Assembly (NCBI RefSeq): GCF_029360725.1 | Contig: NZ_JARKMY010000009.1 | Span: 470,150 to 534,149 of the forward strand | Reading direction: 5' to 3' | DNA: 64,000 bases | Source: Chryseolinea sp. H1M3-3 | GTDB taxonomy: Bacteria; Bacteroidota; Bacteroidia; Cytophagales; Cyclobacteriaceae | In this document: positions 9,969 through 19,586 of the stretch, piece after piece | Layout of the letters: each line of letters opens with the position of its first letter | Position numbering within the stretch: position 1 is the first letter of the stretch | Program-made: the position numbers and the translations under genes | The notes under the pieces: generated by a model | What the model saw: only the letters and a program-made list of their open reading frames with translations | Databases searched by the model: none | Told to the model about the DNA's origin: nothing

Positions 9969-10632
9969 AGAATCCTCCAAACTTTAAGGTCGCGTTGTAT
10001 GATAAGTTACTGATATCGGAATCTTTCATTCCAAGTCCATCGCTACCAAAGGCAGCGCGATAAGAGATTCCAGGGCTAAAACGCATCCACTTGAATACGT
10101 TGATTTCAAATTGAACGCCAGGTTCGGCAACAAAGAACCAGTTCTCGTCATTTACTTCATCATCATCAAAGTCAAAATCATCATCATGATTATGCCAATC
10201 GTAACGTTCGTGTTGTAACGTAAATCCAGCGCCCGAGAAAAGATTAAAAGCGATATGAAATGCTTTGTTGGAACCCAGTACATATTCTGTAACCAATCCT
10301 ACCTGGCCATACTCGTAACTCATGTTGCGTAAAGGATCGGTACTATATTGTAGCGGTACAGAAAGGTTGTTTGTAAGTGCAGCGGCCCCAATACCAATTA
10401 AAAATTTATGGTTGATATAGACACCTCCATAAGCACCCACTAAGTTAGCGTACTCGCCCCCAAGGGTGGTGAATTTATTGGTTAGGGCACCATATCCGCG
10501 GACGGAACGGGTATCATTCTTGAAAACGGTTTCGATATGGTTCTTTTCGTTTATGTCATTTTCCTGCGCCATTGCGGCTGTCGATAAAAGAATAGAACAC
10601 ATCAGCACGATTGTTTTTAATTGTCTTTTCAT
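9967..10632 (-). CDS. Small outer-membrane barrel-like protein, unknown function
   Basis: A 221-residue protein with a signal peptide cleaved after AMAQ (about residue 22). The mature part has alternating hydrophobic beta strands, many glycine and aromatic residues, and ends in LKFGGF, a typical barrel-closing strand. An odd acidic loop (WHNHDDDFDFDDDE, then VNDENW) near residues 145-165 could bind metal ions. No named family is recognised. Divergent from the M16 pair with about 125 bp between starts. Confidence 0.7.
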   Translation of the reverse strand: MKRQLKTIVLMCSILLSTAAMAQENDINEKNHIETVFKNDTRSVRGYGALTNKFTTLGGEYANLVGAYGGVYINHKFLIGIGAAALTNNLSVPLQYSTDPLRNMSYEYGQVGLVTEYVLGSNKAFHIAFNLFSGAGFTLQHERYDWHNHDDDFDFDDDEVNDENWFFVAEPGVQFEINVFKWMRFSPGISYRAAFGSDGLGMKDSDISNLSYNATLKFGGF

Positions 10633-10758
10633 AGTTTTTTTGTTTCTTATGCGTTAGACAACCCTACGTTGAGTTACCCCTATGACCGCACTAATAATTT
10701 TTGTTTTATTTTTGAGCAGGACTTACCCCTCGTTTTCTTAAGACTAAAATCAAATGAT

Positions 10759-12120
10759 ATGAAAAAACTCCTCTGCCTCATTATCGGCCTCTTGCTGGTT
10801 CAGATAAGTTTCGCCCAAAAATTGCCACCCAACTTTCACCTGACAAAATTGAAAAATGGGCTTGAGGTACTGGTCATTGAGGATAAAACAGTCCCTTTAA
10901 TTACTGTAGAAATATGCGTGAAGAATGGATCTTACACGGAGGACCCTCAATACAATGGCCTTTCGCACTTATATGAACACATGTTCTTCAAAGCCAATAA
11001 AGATCTCCCGTCACAAGAAGCTTTTCTAAACCGGAAGAATGAACTTGGCCTTGACTGGAATGGCACTACTTCAAATGAACGCGTTAATTATTTTTTCACC
11101 CACAACAAGAAGTTTCTAGTGGAAGGACTGAAGTTTATGAACTCGGCCATCCGTTACCCTTTATTTAAGGAAGATGAAATGAAAAAGGAAAATCCTGTCG
11201 TGGACGGAGAATTTCAACGGGCAGAATCTAACCCGACGTTCTGGTTAATCAATGATATGAATAAAAAACTTTGGGGAGATCTTTACAGTCGCAAAAATGT
11301 CATTGGAGACCATGAAATCATTTTGACAGCAACAAAAGAGAAGATGCAGACCATTCAACAGAAATATTATTATCCTAATAATTCTATTTTAGTTCTGGCC
11401 GGAGATCTTGACCATGAGGAAGGTTTCCGCAGGGCGAAAGAAATATTTGAAGATTGGGCTCCTTCGGATTTTGATCCTTTTGTCAAGTATCCGATTCCTG
11501 AATTTAAACCCTTGCAAAAGTCTGAACTTTATTTCACCGAAAACGCTAACACAAGAAACCCGATCATCGCCCGCGGGTATCACGGTCCCGATACGCGCAA
11601 TGACCTAAAAGCTACGTATGCCGCAGATGTGTTTTCCTTTATTTTGAGCCAAAAATCTTCCAAACTGCAACAGGATCTTATAGACAGCGGTTTAGCTTTT
11701 GACATAGGTGTTAACTATCAGACCTGTAAATACACGGGTCCAATATTGATTTTCGCAGTACCGCATCCTGAAAAAATTAAGGAAGTGTTGGGTAAAATAG
11801 AGGAGCATATCAACCGATGGGATAGTGATGATTATTTTACGGATGAACAACTGCAGACCGCAAAAACACTGATTGCCATTGACGACGCACATAGCCGTGA
11901 AAAAACATCGGAGTTTATTCATACGGTAACGTATTGGTGGGCCTCCGCCTCTATTGATTATTATACAGCCTATGTAGAGAACATAAAAAAAGTTACGCGC
12001 GAAGACATCCAGCAGTATGTCAGAAAATATATAAAAGGTAAGCCTAACGCAACCGGTATACTAACAACGGCAGAGAATAGACCCGCCCTGGAGGCCAGCT
12101 TAAAAACGACAAAAAACTAA
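10759..12120 (+). CDS. M16 family zinc metallopeptidase, catalytic subunit
   Basis: Start ATG 10759 gives a signal peptide ending SFAQ; 453 residues. It has the inverted zinc motif HLYEH (His70, Glu73, His74) in NGLSHLYEHMFFKA, with a downstream glutamate ligand in the ENPVVDGEF segment. The C-terminal half has the M16 non-peptidase fold but no Arg/Tyr substrate-binding pair in the usual place. Family knowledge: in split M16B enzymes the zinc subunit pairs with an R/Y subunit, and here the next gene (4 bp downstream) provides one. Periplasmic peptide degradation is likely. Confidence 0.92.
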   Translation: MKKLLCLIIGLLLVQISFAQKLPPNFHLTKLKNGLEVLVIEDKTVPLITVEICVKNGSYTEDPQYNGLSHLYEHMFFKANKDLPSQEAFLNRKNELGLDWNGTTSNERVNYFFTHNKKFLVEGLKFMNSAIRYPLFKEDEMKKENPVVDGEFQRAESNPTFWLINDMNKKLWGDLYSRKNVIGDHEIILTATKEKMQTIQQKYYYPNNSILVLAGDLDHEEGFRRAKEIFEDWAPSDFDPFVKYPIPEFKPLQKSELYFTENANTRNPIIARGYHGPDTRNDLKATYAADVFSFILSQKSSKLQQDLIDSGLAFDIGVNYQTCKYTGPILIFAVPHPEKIKEVLGKIEEHINRWDSDDYFTDEQLQTAKTLIAIDDAHSREKTSEFIHTVTYWWASASIDYYTAYVENIKKVTREDIQQYVRKYIKGKPNATGILTTAENRPALEASLKTTKN

Positions 12121-12124
12121 CCGC

Positions 12125-13471
12125 ATGAAAAACTTAAATCGTTATATTTTTCTGTTTGCAATTATGTTGTCAGCAACGTCCTTTTCATTGCGAACAGCAG
12201 AAGATAAGGCTACTGAATTTACTGTAAATGGTTTAAAAGTCATTTTAAAGCCTTCTATTAAAGACATCATCAGTGTTCGCTTTTTTATTAAGGGAGGTAC
12301 GGCAAATTATTCCAAAGAACAAGAGGGAATCGAATCCCTGGCGCTGGCTGTTGCTGTTGAGGGCGGAACAAAAAACATGAACAAAACTGAGTTCGCCACC
12401 GCGTTAGAAAAGATAGGGACTAACATCAGCTTTAGTACATCATATGACTACAGCGAAATCAGTATGTCGTGCATTAAAGAATATTGGGCTCCTTCCTGGA
12501 ACCTGTTTGCTGATGTAATAACGCAGCCACGATTTGAAGCCAAGGAGTTTGATTTAATTAAAGCCCAAGCTGTAGCACAAGCCAAACAAGCGGAGTCAAA
12601 TCCTGATGCGCACTTGCGAAACCGGAGCATGGAATCGGCCTTTACCAATCATAACTATGCGAAGATTCCGAGTGGCACATCAGCTAGCTTGGAAAAATTA
12701 TCACTGGAGAGTTCGATGAATCATTTCAAGTCAATCATCGGTAAACAAAACTGTTTTCTGGTAGTTGTTGGGAACATTTCTGAGGCAGATCTGAAAGAAC
12801 GGGTGAACCAGGCTTTCGCTTCGTTGCCGGCCGGTAAAAAGCCAATGCTAGAACCCAAGCTTGAAATTAAAGCGGAAGCTACCATCGAGAATCGTGAAAT
12901 TCCTACCAACTATATTCGAGGAGTAATGAGTGCTCCTGCTGTTGGTGAAAAGGAAGGTGTTCCCATGATGTTAGCCATGGCAATTATGAGAGACCGGTTC
13001 TTTGTTGAGCTCAGAACAAAAAGAAGTCTCACTTATGCACCCAGTGCCGGCTATGCGTCTACTGTTTTCAATAATCCATACGCTATGTTTTATGCATCCA
13101 CTACGGATCCCAAACAAACGCTGCAAGTAATGATTGAGCAGATCAATGAAGTAAAGAATCAAGGGTTTAAAGAGAAGGAACTGAAGGACATGAAAGAGAG
13201 TTATCTTACAGAACATTTCCTTGGGTTAGAAACAAATGATTCTCAAACCATGTCGTTAGGACTTGCCGAAGTAGGTGGAGACTGGAGAAAGACCGAATCC
13301 TTTATGTCTGATGTGGAGAAGACCAGCATACAGGACATCAACAATGTCTTCAAAAAATATTCTTCCTCTATTAATTGGATGTATTTGGGAAAAGAAAGCG
13401 CTGTCGGCAAAGAAGATTTTAAGCAGCCACAAATGTTGCCGGCGCCTGGCAAAGTTACACCGAAGAAATAG
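12125..13471 (+). CDS. M16 family protein, R/Y (zinc-less) partner subunit
   Basis: A 448-residue protein with an N-terminal signal. At the place where HXXEH should be it reads IESLALAVAVEGG, so no zinc can be bound; the protein is not a peptidase alone. In the second half it keeps the R/Y pair region FVELRTKRSLTYAPSAGY (Arg297 or Arg300 and Tyr304) that in the M16B family holds the substrate C-terminus or backbone. With the zinc subunit 4 bp upstream this forms a classical complementary heterodimer of one active site. A poly-basic C-terminus (VTPKK) ends the protein. Confidence 0.9.
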   Translation: MKNLNRYIFLFAIMLSATSFSLRTAEDKATEFTVNGLKVILKPSIKDIISVRFFIKGGTANYSKEQEGIESLALAVAVEGGTKNMNKTEFATALEKIGTNISFSTSYDYSEISMSCIKEYWAPSWNLFADVITQPRFEAKEFDLIKAQAVAQAKQAESNPDAHLRNRSMESAFTNHNYAKIPSGTSASLEKLSLESSMNHFKSIIGKQNCFLVVVGNISEADLKERVNQAFASLPAGKKPMLEPKLEIKAEATIENREIPTNYIRGVMSAPAVGEKEGVPMMLAMAIMRDRFFVELRTKRSLTYAPSAGYASTVFNNPYAMFYASTTDPKQTLQVMIEQINEVKNQGFKEKELKDMKESYLTEHFLGLETNDSQTMSLGLAEVGGDWRKTESFMSDVEKTSIQDINNVFKKYSSSINWMYLGKESAVGKEDFKQPQMLPAPGKVTPKK

Positions 13472-13492
13472 TCAATGCTTTACGTTACTGTA

Positions 13493-13660
13493 CTATCGTT
13501 TAAATATTCTAGCGACGACGACAACAATTAGTACGATAACGAAAATCACTATAAAAATTCCTGTGTACACGCCTGCTCCAAAAATATCTCCAACAAGCTC
13601 GCAGCTTGTCATTGTGAACAGCAGCAAAAAGAAATAAAGAAAGGATAATAAATTTTTCAT
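13493..13660 (-). CDS. Small 55-residue lipoprotein with C-terminal membrane helix
   Basis: An unlisted short frame from ATG 13660 to TAG 13493. The translation starts MKNLLSFLYFFLLLFTMTSC, a lipoprotein signal with lipobox MTSC (Cys20), then ELVGDIFGAGVYTGIF, then a very hydrophobic run of Ile/Val (IVIFVIVLIVVVVA) and a basic end RIFKR. A lipid anchor followed by a transmembrane helix in so short a protein is characteristic of small Bacteroidota envelope peptides that I have seen annotated only as hypothetical. It is convergent with the M16 pair. Function unknown. Confidence 0.7.
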   Translation of the reverse strand: MKNLLSFLYFFLLLFTMTSCELVGDIFGAGVYTGIFIVIFVIVLIVVVVARIFKR

Positions 13661-13777
13661 ATCAAGAAGTTTTAAACCCTTTGATAAAAAATCAAGCCAA
13701 AGTAAAGATCCCCTTCGTACGGATTAAACGATCGGGGTTTTGACAATTCAATGTGTATTTTATACCACAATCATTCC

Positions 13778-14719
13778 TCATAATTCAAATGTTGACGGGA
13801 AAGTGTTAGCATAATAAAATCCAATCCCTTTTGCTTTTAACTTCTCCTCAGTGTCTTTTAAATATGCTTCATCGTGCGACCGGCTCAGGACTTTTCGAAT
13901 TATGATATACCTGATGTTCTCCGGGTAATGTGCCGCGATCTTTAAATAGATCTTTAAATCCAGTTGCGTGTTGTCTCCTAAAAGGAAAAATTTTTTTTCG
14001 GGAAACAGTTTAATTATCTCATGCAACATTTTAGTCTTGTGAAGCTCTCGCGCCTCAAAAGACCTGAATCGAAAGATATCGCGTACCTTCCGCATCTGTC
14101 TCAGGAATAGTGGTCCAGATGGAAACCCATTGTGTATCAGGAAGCGATAAATTAATGGATATAAATTCTGCTCACTATTAGACAGATAGAATGAAGCCGC
14201 ACCGGATTCATGAAGGTCACGAATCAACTTCATCATTGAGGTCACAGCCTTTCTCTTCTCCATTGACGTGAACATCAGCGTCCGGAATTTTAATAACTTA
14301 TTCGATATGTGGGAGTGAAGAAGTGTATCATCGATGTCGGACACCACGATGAACGGGGCATCAACATGATTTATTTTGCAGGTATACAAATCCTTAATGA
14401 TGCGTACAGTTTGGCCGTTGGAAAGACTTATTTCTTTTAAGTGGGTTTGGCTCGTATTCGTTTCCGCTATAAAAAAAAAGGATCCTGAGGCATCGGTTTT
14501 AGTTACAGCAGATCCATGATCAAAATGAAGGATAATGTGTTTATTAGCAAAAAAACGTGTGCGATAAAGCGCCAGGAGCGTTCGAAATGTTTTTCTGGGA
14601 CTATACGATATGAAACTAAAGTCTCTTAGCGACGAATATGTCAATTGTCCTGTAAAAAGGTTCTTTGTTCCATTTGACAATGCGTAAAAACTTAACAATA
14701 TCGGCACGGTCGCGCTCAT
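13778..14719 (-). CDS. App1-like phosphatidate phosphatase domain protein (DUF2183)
   Basis: A 313-residue protein. The catalytic part has the HAD-type motif VSDIDDTLLHSH (Asp128, Asp130), then FYLSNSEQNLYP and LLGDNTQLD, which together define the App1/DUF2183 domain (yeast App1 is a Mg-dependent phosphatidate phosphatase). The N-terminal 120 residues form a beta-rich segment also usual in the family. Its ATG overlaps the TGA of the lipid-kinase-like gene (ATGA, 14716-14719), so the two are translationally coupled. Together they would interconvert diacylglycerol and phosphatidate; the true substrate in this organism is unproved. Confidence 0.85.
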   Translation of the reverse strand: MSATVPILLSFYALSNGTKNLFTGQLTYSSLRDFSFISYSPRKTFRTLLALYRTRFFANKHIILHFDHGSAVTKTDASGSFFFIAETNTSQTHLKEISLSNGQTVRIIKDLYTCKINHVDAPFIVVSDIDDTLLHSHISNKLLKFRTLMFTSMEKRKAVTSMMKLIRDLHESGAASFYLSNSEQNLYPLIYRFLIHNGFPSGPLFLRQMRKVRDIFRFRSFEARELHKTKMLHEIIKLFPEKKFFLLGDNTQLDLKIYLKIAAHYPENIRYIIIRKVLSRSHDEAYLKDTEEKLKAKGIGFYYANTFPSTFEL

Positions 14720-15591
14720 TTTTTTATAAGCACAGGCACTGCCGCAGGAAAGATATCTATTTTAAGGTGATCTACTTTACCCATATATTCTCCATCAATT
14801 TGAAAGTCGACCTTTTGATTAATCTTTATTTCGGCTTGTTTACAGCTGATCACATCGGAAAACATGTTCTTATCTATAAATACATTGAATTTGGTAAGCC
14901 CAGCCTTGATTGCTTCGTCCAATGCGATTCGTTCAATATTGGATATTTCAAATTTTCCATCCGAGACTGACCCTTCCGATATGCGTATACCTGTACCGTA
15001 CATATTCGCATTTGAGATAACGATCATATATCCTTCCTTTTCGTATTTTTCGTCTGGCGTCTCAACGGTATAGGTCAATAGTGGACTCTCTTTTATGGCC
15101 TGCAGTAAAAATTTGGCATAACCGAGCATTCCCCGTTCTCCTTGCTCAGAATAGTTTTTAATCATCTTCGCGTTGATACCAATATCGGCAAGATGCGTAC
15201 AGATATGTTTATCGTTAAACCTCAGAAGATCTAGCATAATGGTAGTAGCCTCATCAAAGACCAGATCAACAGCCTCCTCTAATCCCTCGGATAGTCCTAA
15301 CGCAGTGGCTAAACCGTTGGCGGAACCTAACGGCAATATTCCCATCGGAATATTTCTATTCATAATATTTTTGGCAACAACCTGGACAGTGCCATCACCA
15401 CCACAAGCCACTACCCTGTCTGGTTTGTAGTCTTTAAGCTGGTCTTGGATATGGGCGTCGTCATTATCAGACGACGTGTAAAAGAATTTAAAATCTATGT
15501 GCGTTGCTGCCGCTTTTTCATGAATTTTTAAAATCGCATTGTCATTACTGGTTGCCCCAGAAATGGGATTAATTATAAATAGAATTTTCAT
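14716..15591 (-). CDS. Diacylglycerol/lipid kinase family protein (YegS/DagK-like)
   Basis: Start ATG 15591 (MKILFIINPISG) rather than the upstream in-frame ATG at 15630, because the family begins with this nucleotide-binding strand. 291 residues. Visible motifs: NPISG near the start, GGDGT at 64-68 (ATP phosphate loop of DAGK_cat), and LGSANGLATALGL. The C-terminal beta-sandwich (GTGIRISEGSVSDGKFEI) is the usual YegS lid. Predicted to phosphorylate a lipid hydroxyl such as diacylglycerol. Coupled by a 4-base overlap to the App1-like phosphatase. Confidence 0.9.
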   Translation of the reverse strand: MKILFIINPISGATSNDNAILKIHEKAAATHIDFKFFYTSSDNDDAHIQDQLKDYKPDRVVACGGDGTVQVVAKNIMNRNIPMGILPLGSANGLATALGLSEGLEEAVDLVFDEATTIMLDLLRFNDKHICTHLADIGINAKMIKNYSEQGERGMLGYAKFLLQAIKESPLLTYTVETPDEKYEKEGYMIVISNANMYGTGIRISEGSVSDGKFEISNIERIALDEAIKAGLTKFNVFIDKNMFSDVISCKQAEIKINQKVDFQIDGEYMGKVDHLKIDIFPAAVPVLIKK

Positions 15592-15785
15592 AGCCTTTGG
15601 ACACGACACTGATGAAACAATATATAACAAGAAATGTTAGAACTAAGGAAAGATTATGAGGTGTTACGTTCAATAATCGGATTGTGGAATAATACCTCAC
15701 ATATTTTTCGAGACATGCATTTTATAGAATTATACAACAGCTTAAAGTGAATGTCTGATCTGGCCTTCAATTTGAATCATCGGAA

Positions 15786-17324
15786 GTGAAATTTTCATTA
15801 AAGACTATGATTAACTTAAAAGAGGCAGGCAAATCTTCTTTCTCATTATGCGTATTGATATTGTTTACCGTCTCTGCATACAGTCAAAGCGGTTCCATTG
15901 GTGTGTATGGAACGTTGAATGAGTATACCGGAGACTTAAATCGAAACCACTATCACTTCTATAACTTTTATCACCCTAAACCAGGCGCAGCGATATCGTT
16001 GCAACAGTATTTGAGTCCTTCTTTCAACCTTGTTGAAAAATTTTCCTTTAATCAGGTCCAATATCAAAATGATGATAAAGTATACGGTGTGGACGCGGAT
16101 TTTTTAACCCTCAATGTCAAGATCAAATATAAATTCAACAATGATCATATCTTCAAAGAGGATGCCGTCATTGCGCCGTTTCTCGTAGCTGGCATCGGCG
16201 GTACTTACATCGATTCAAAGGTGTATACCAACTTTGATAACAGCACAATTTCAGATGGAGAATTTCAGGCAAATGCCGCAGTGGGCGCAGGCATTTTATT
16301 TCAGTTTAGTGAACGGCTGGGTTTTGAAATATCAAATACACTGAACATGCCGTTGTACGATGCGTGGGATGGTGTTACAAAGGGTGACAATGATGTTTAT
16401 CTACAGCATAGCGCAGGGTTGGTATTCAAACTTCGAAAGTCAAAGGATACCGACATGGATGGAGTCTCGGATCGAAAAGATACGTGTCCGGATACGCCTG
16501 GTCAGGTATCCGTTGATTCAAAAGGTTGCCCGATCGATTCGGATGGCGACACCGTTGCAGATTATCTGGACAAATGTCCTGCGATTGCGGGCCTTTCTAA
16601 CCTTGAAGGATGTCCTGACAAAGACAAAGACAATGTTGCAGATATTAATGATAAATGCCCCGATGTAGCCGGCGCCGCCAGGTTTAATGGTTGCCCGGAT
16701 ACAGACAATGATGGAACTGAAGACGCCAACGACAGATGTCCTAACCAGGCCGGTCTTGATATATTCCAGGGTTGTCCTGACACTGATAGCGACGGTGTGG
16801 AAGATGCCAAAGATAAATGCCCCAATACACTTGCTGGGATCAAGGTGGATGAAACCGGATGCCCTGCCGATACCGATGGCGATGGTGTTATTGACGAAAT
16901 TGATCGTTGTCCGACTACTCCAGGCAACGGAACAGCTAATGGCTGCCCCGAAGTTCGTGAGGAAGTTAAAAAACGGCTGAATTTTGCAACACGCGGAATT
17001 TATTTTGAAACAGGCAAGGCTACATTAAAATCCAATTCATATGCGATGCTGAATGAAATCATCAGCATCCTGGAGGAATATACCGACTACAGCTTGCGCA
17101 TCAGCGGATTTACCGATTCACAAGGTAGCGAGGCCACGAATTTAAGATTGTCCCAAGATAGAGTGGATGCTGTAAAAAGCTACCTCACCCGTAATAGTGT
17201 GAGCGAAAGCCGCATTGAAGCAACAGGCTATGGCGAGGCAAAGCCCATCGCTACCAACGCCACGGCCACCGGCCGCGCACAAAATAGACGAGTTGAACTG
17301 GAACTGTTCTTGAAAGACCAATAA
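15786..17324 (+). CDS. OmpA-family outer membrane protein with thrombospondin type 3 repeats
   Basis: A 512-residue protein with a signal peptide ending VSAYSQ (start 15786 or the ATG 21 bp downstream). Residues about 35-215 form a membrane barrel. Residues about 219-388 hold a run of Ca-binding TSP3 repeats, DxDxDGVxDxxDxCP, each ending in GCP. Residues about 391-512 form the OmpA peptidoglycan-binding domain, with FETGKATL, FTDSQGSEATN and GYGEAKPIATN. It ties the outer membrane to the cell wall, and the repeats act as a calcium-stiffened stalk. It is preceded by a 190-bp gap and followed by a weak hairpin. Confidence 0.93.
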   Translation: MKFSLKTMINLKEAGKSSFSLCVLILFTVSAYSQSGSIGVYGTLNEYTGDLNRNHYHFYNFYHPKPGAAISLQQYLSPSFNLVEKFSFNQVQYQNDDKVYGVDADFLTLNVKIKYKFNNDHIFKEDAVIAPFLVAGIGGTYIDSKVYTNFDNSTISDGEFQANAAVGAGILFQFSERLGFEISNTLNMPLYDAWDGVTKGDNDVYLQHSAGLVFKLRKSKDTDMDGVSDRKDTCPDTPGQVSVDSKGCPIDSDGDTVADYLDKCPAIAGLSNLEGCPDKDKDNVADINDKCPDVAGAARFNGCPDTDNDGTEDANDRCPNQAGLDIFQGCPDTDSDGVEDAKDKCPNTLAGIKVDETGCPADTDGDGVIDEIDRCPTTPGNGTANGCPEVREEVKKRLNFATRGIYFETGKATLKSNSYAMLNEIISILEEYTDYSLRISGFTDSQGSEATNLRLSQDRVDAVKSYLTRNSVSESRIEATGYGEAKPIATNATATGRAQNRRVELELFLKDQ

Positions 17325-17350
17325 AGCAGCGTTGCTGCTATTACTCTTCT
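17325..17350 (+). terminator. Possible weak terminator hairpin after the OmpA gene
   Basis: AGCAGC (17325-17330), loop GTT, GCTGCT (17334-17339), then a pyrimidine-rich ATTACTCTTCTT. It is right after the stop codon, but the T run is broken, so this is a weak call. Confidence 0.35.
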
Positions 17351-17441
17351 TGCAATAACTAATTGGATGTTAAATTTAGATTATTTGACGATAAAAATTA
17401 TTGTATTGCCTCAAGTGTAGTACGCGTCGTAACGAGACGGC

Positions 17442-19469
17442 CTATTTTTTTACCAAAATCAGTCGATGAAGCAAAAGCGTCTTTTTCAATGCATCTGTTT
17501 TAAATCGGATAGTGATGGTTTTCTTAAACTCCTTTACTTCCAGATCCGCTATAAAAAGGTCTTTTATACGCGCTCCATTGGCGTCGTAGGTGGATATCCA
17601 ATGAGATAATGGTGACTGGCGCTGCCACATTGAGAAGTCGCACCCTTCCGGGGTTTTCTGAATATCCAATAGCAGCCTGTAACTAGCATTAGGGATTTCG
17701 TTCAAAGATATTCTTAACCACGTATCATTTCCGGCTGTAAAGAAATAACTCTCACCTCCTGTTCCAAACTTCCACGTGGTCTTGATGTCGAGATTACCAA
17801 AAACATTGTAGTCCATCAGCTGTGGATAAATTACAAGTGTATCCGGTAAAAACACTTGGGTGCTTGCTGACTCAGGTTCTATGACTGATGCCGGGGGTTG
17901 ATCAGCGTAATATAAACCAATCGATGTATACTCAACGGGAAAAGCATTGCCAACCGGACCATGTTCAATGCCATGGTAAAAACTTTTTGAAAAGGATATC
18001 TTATCCGACAGGAAGAGACGATAACCACCCGTACGGGCAAACGGCAATGAATAATCTAACGACCCGTGTAGGGGTAGACTCATTCTTCCATCCCACCTGT
18101 CGAGCATCGCATACCAGCCGCCGTTGAAATAATCTTCTGATCCGGTACCATGCATCCGAAAACCACCATCGATGGCGGTGGAGTCATCGCCTTCAAAAAA
18201 AATAGTCATTCCTGATTTTAGCCCCTGTGACTGTAAAACAGTGCCTACATAATGCCCTTTGCCTTTCACATTCGACAACACATGTTGTTTTCCTTTTGCG
18301 GGGCGATCATTAGTCCAATGCGCATAAAATTTTCCTTCCCGCTCTTCTATTCTTGATTGAGAAGAATGCCACACTTTTATATTTATCTTTGCTGGCGCTA
18401 AATTATTGTTGTCCTTCCTGTAGACAAATTCAATTTTCGCTGCGTTACCAAATGGCATGGGAAAGTAACAGTAATTTTTACTGCCTTGCGTTCCTAACAG
18501 CAAGCTTTGCATAGATGAAGATCCGAATGCAAACCCGAAAAAATCTGCTACGGGACAAAACACAGCAGGCTGCGGTTCATTGTCCCAGGTTATTCGAATG
18601 TCAATATTTTTGTTCAGCCCAGTGAAAACATGAATCGGTTCAATTTCGATTCCGAGGATCCTGCCGCCCTTGTAAGTCTCGAAAGCTGTCACCGTTTCAT
18701 TCGGCTTAATCGTTATTTCTTTATGCGACTCGGACATCTCGCGGGGATAAAAATCACGAACAGACTTTTCATCCATACTCCATAGGCTCTCAATTTTTTG
18801 AAACGCTGATTTTTCCTCTGCAGAAAGATCCATCGAAAAATTTTTCACTTTTGTTCCTTCCGGATATAGCCGATATTGAATCTGATGAAATTGCATTCTC
18901 TTACCTCTTGAAACAATTCGGCAGCTTTTTTCAAACGTAATGGGCACGTAACAATAAAATCCGCCTAACTGGTTTCCACACAAGGGAGCTACGAAAGGAA
19001 ACTCCTTTCCTGAAAACAGATCCATGTATTTAATAGAGAATGTTGGATGATCAGCATCAATATAAAAATCCAATGTATCTTCTGTTGGTGTCGGTGTCCA
19101 TATCCTGTTAATAACACCGCTACCTTTGACATCAAAAATCACAAGACTGCTGTCAGCATTTCTTCTTAAAAACGAATACGTTCCATTGAAGCCATCATTA
19201 TTTTTCCAGGTGGTATCATAGGTGGATACTTGTCCGTCATAAACGTTTTCAACGTACTGTGGGAGTGACGAGATATCATGAAAAACTTTTAGCTCATTCG
19301 ATAAGGTGCCAACTCCCAACGGGATGTAGCCAAATGATTTTTGTATTTTTTTAGAACAGCTTCCTAAAACCAACACAAGAAATATTGCCAGTATGAATGA
19401 TCGCCGCTTATAAAATCGAAGTGCGCTTCGAAATCCAAAAGCATGGATGAGACAGCGTCTTAGCGGCAT
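17442..19469 (-). CDS. DUF2961 / GH172-like lipoprotein
   Basis: About 675 residues from ATG 19469; ATGs at 19496, 19502 and 19517 are possible longer starts. A lipobox LGSC ends a hydrophobic leader. The DUF2961 signature is clear: SGVINRIWTPTPTEDTLDFYID, PLCGNQLGGFYCYVPI and the hallmark GGFRMHGTGSEDYFNGGWY (residues about 440-460). The family includes GH172 alpha-fructofuranosidase/arabinofuranosidase-type enzymes that work as trimers. The C-terminal beta domain (SYFFTAGNDTWLRI onwards) looks like a carbohydrate-binding sandwich. Substrate not known. It converges with the OmpA gene. Confidence 0.85.
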   Translation of the reverse strand: MPLRRCLIHAFGFRSALRFYKRRSFILAIFLVLVLGSCSKKIQKSFGYIPLGVGTLSNELKVFHDISSLPQYVENVYDGQVSTYDTTWKNNDGFNGTYSFLRRNADSSLVIFDVKGSGVINRIWTPTPTEDTLDFYIDADHPTFSIKYMDLFSGKEFPFVAPLCGNQLGGFYCYVPITFEKSCRIVSRGKRMQFHQIQYRLYPEGTKVKNFSMDLSAEEKSAFQKIESLWSMDEKSVRDFYPREMSESHKEITIKPNETVTAFETYKGGRILGIEIEPIHVFTGLNKNIDIRITWDNEPQPAVFCPVADFFGFAFGSSSMQSLLLGTQGSKNYCYFPMPFGNAAKIEFVYRKDNNNLAPAKINIKVWHSSQSRIEEREGKFYAHWTNDRPAKGKQHVLSNVKGKGHYVGTVLQSQGLKSGMTIFFEGDDSTAIDGGFRMHGTGSEDYFNGGWYAMLDRWDGRMSLPLHGSLDYSLPFARTGGYRLFLSDKISFSKSFYHGIEHGPVGNAFPVEYTSIGLYYADQPPASVIEPESASTQVFLPDTLVIYPQLMDYNVFGNLDIKTTWKFGTGGESYFFTAGNDTWLRISLNEIPNASYRLLLDIQKTPEGCDFSMWQRQSPLSHWISTYDANGARIKDLFIADLEVKEFKKTITIRFKTDALKKTLLLHRLILVKK

Positions 19470-19586
19470 CTTTGTCCTGGATAAAAAATCAAACATGATC
19501 ATTAATTTGAAATACAAATTAGGGAGAATGGAGACATTCTCAAGGATGCGCCAGCTTTTGTTTTAGACTGAGGAATTGTAAAAAGC

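Noticed and set aside
10653..10680. GTCTAAC box before the 221-residue barrel gene as a third ECF promoter
   Set aside because: The GTCTAA part matches, but CCAAC is not at the right distance (nearest GTAAC is only 13 bases away).
13275..13637. 120-residue plus-strand frame
   Set aside because: Overlaps the M16 partner in another frame and lies opposite the better-supported 55-residue lipoprotein.
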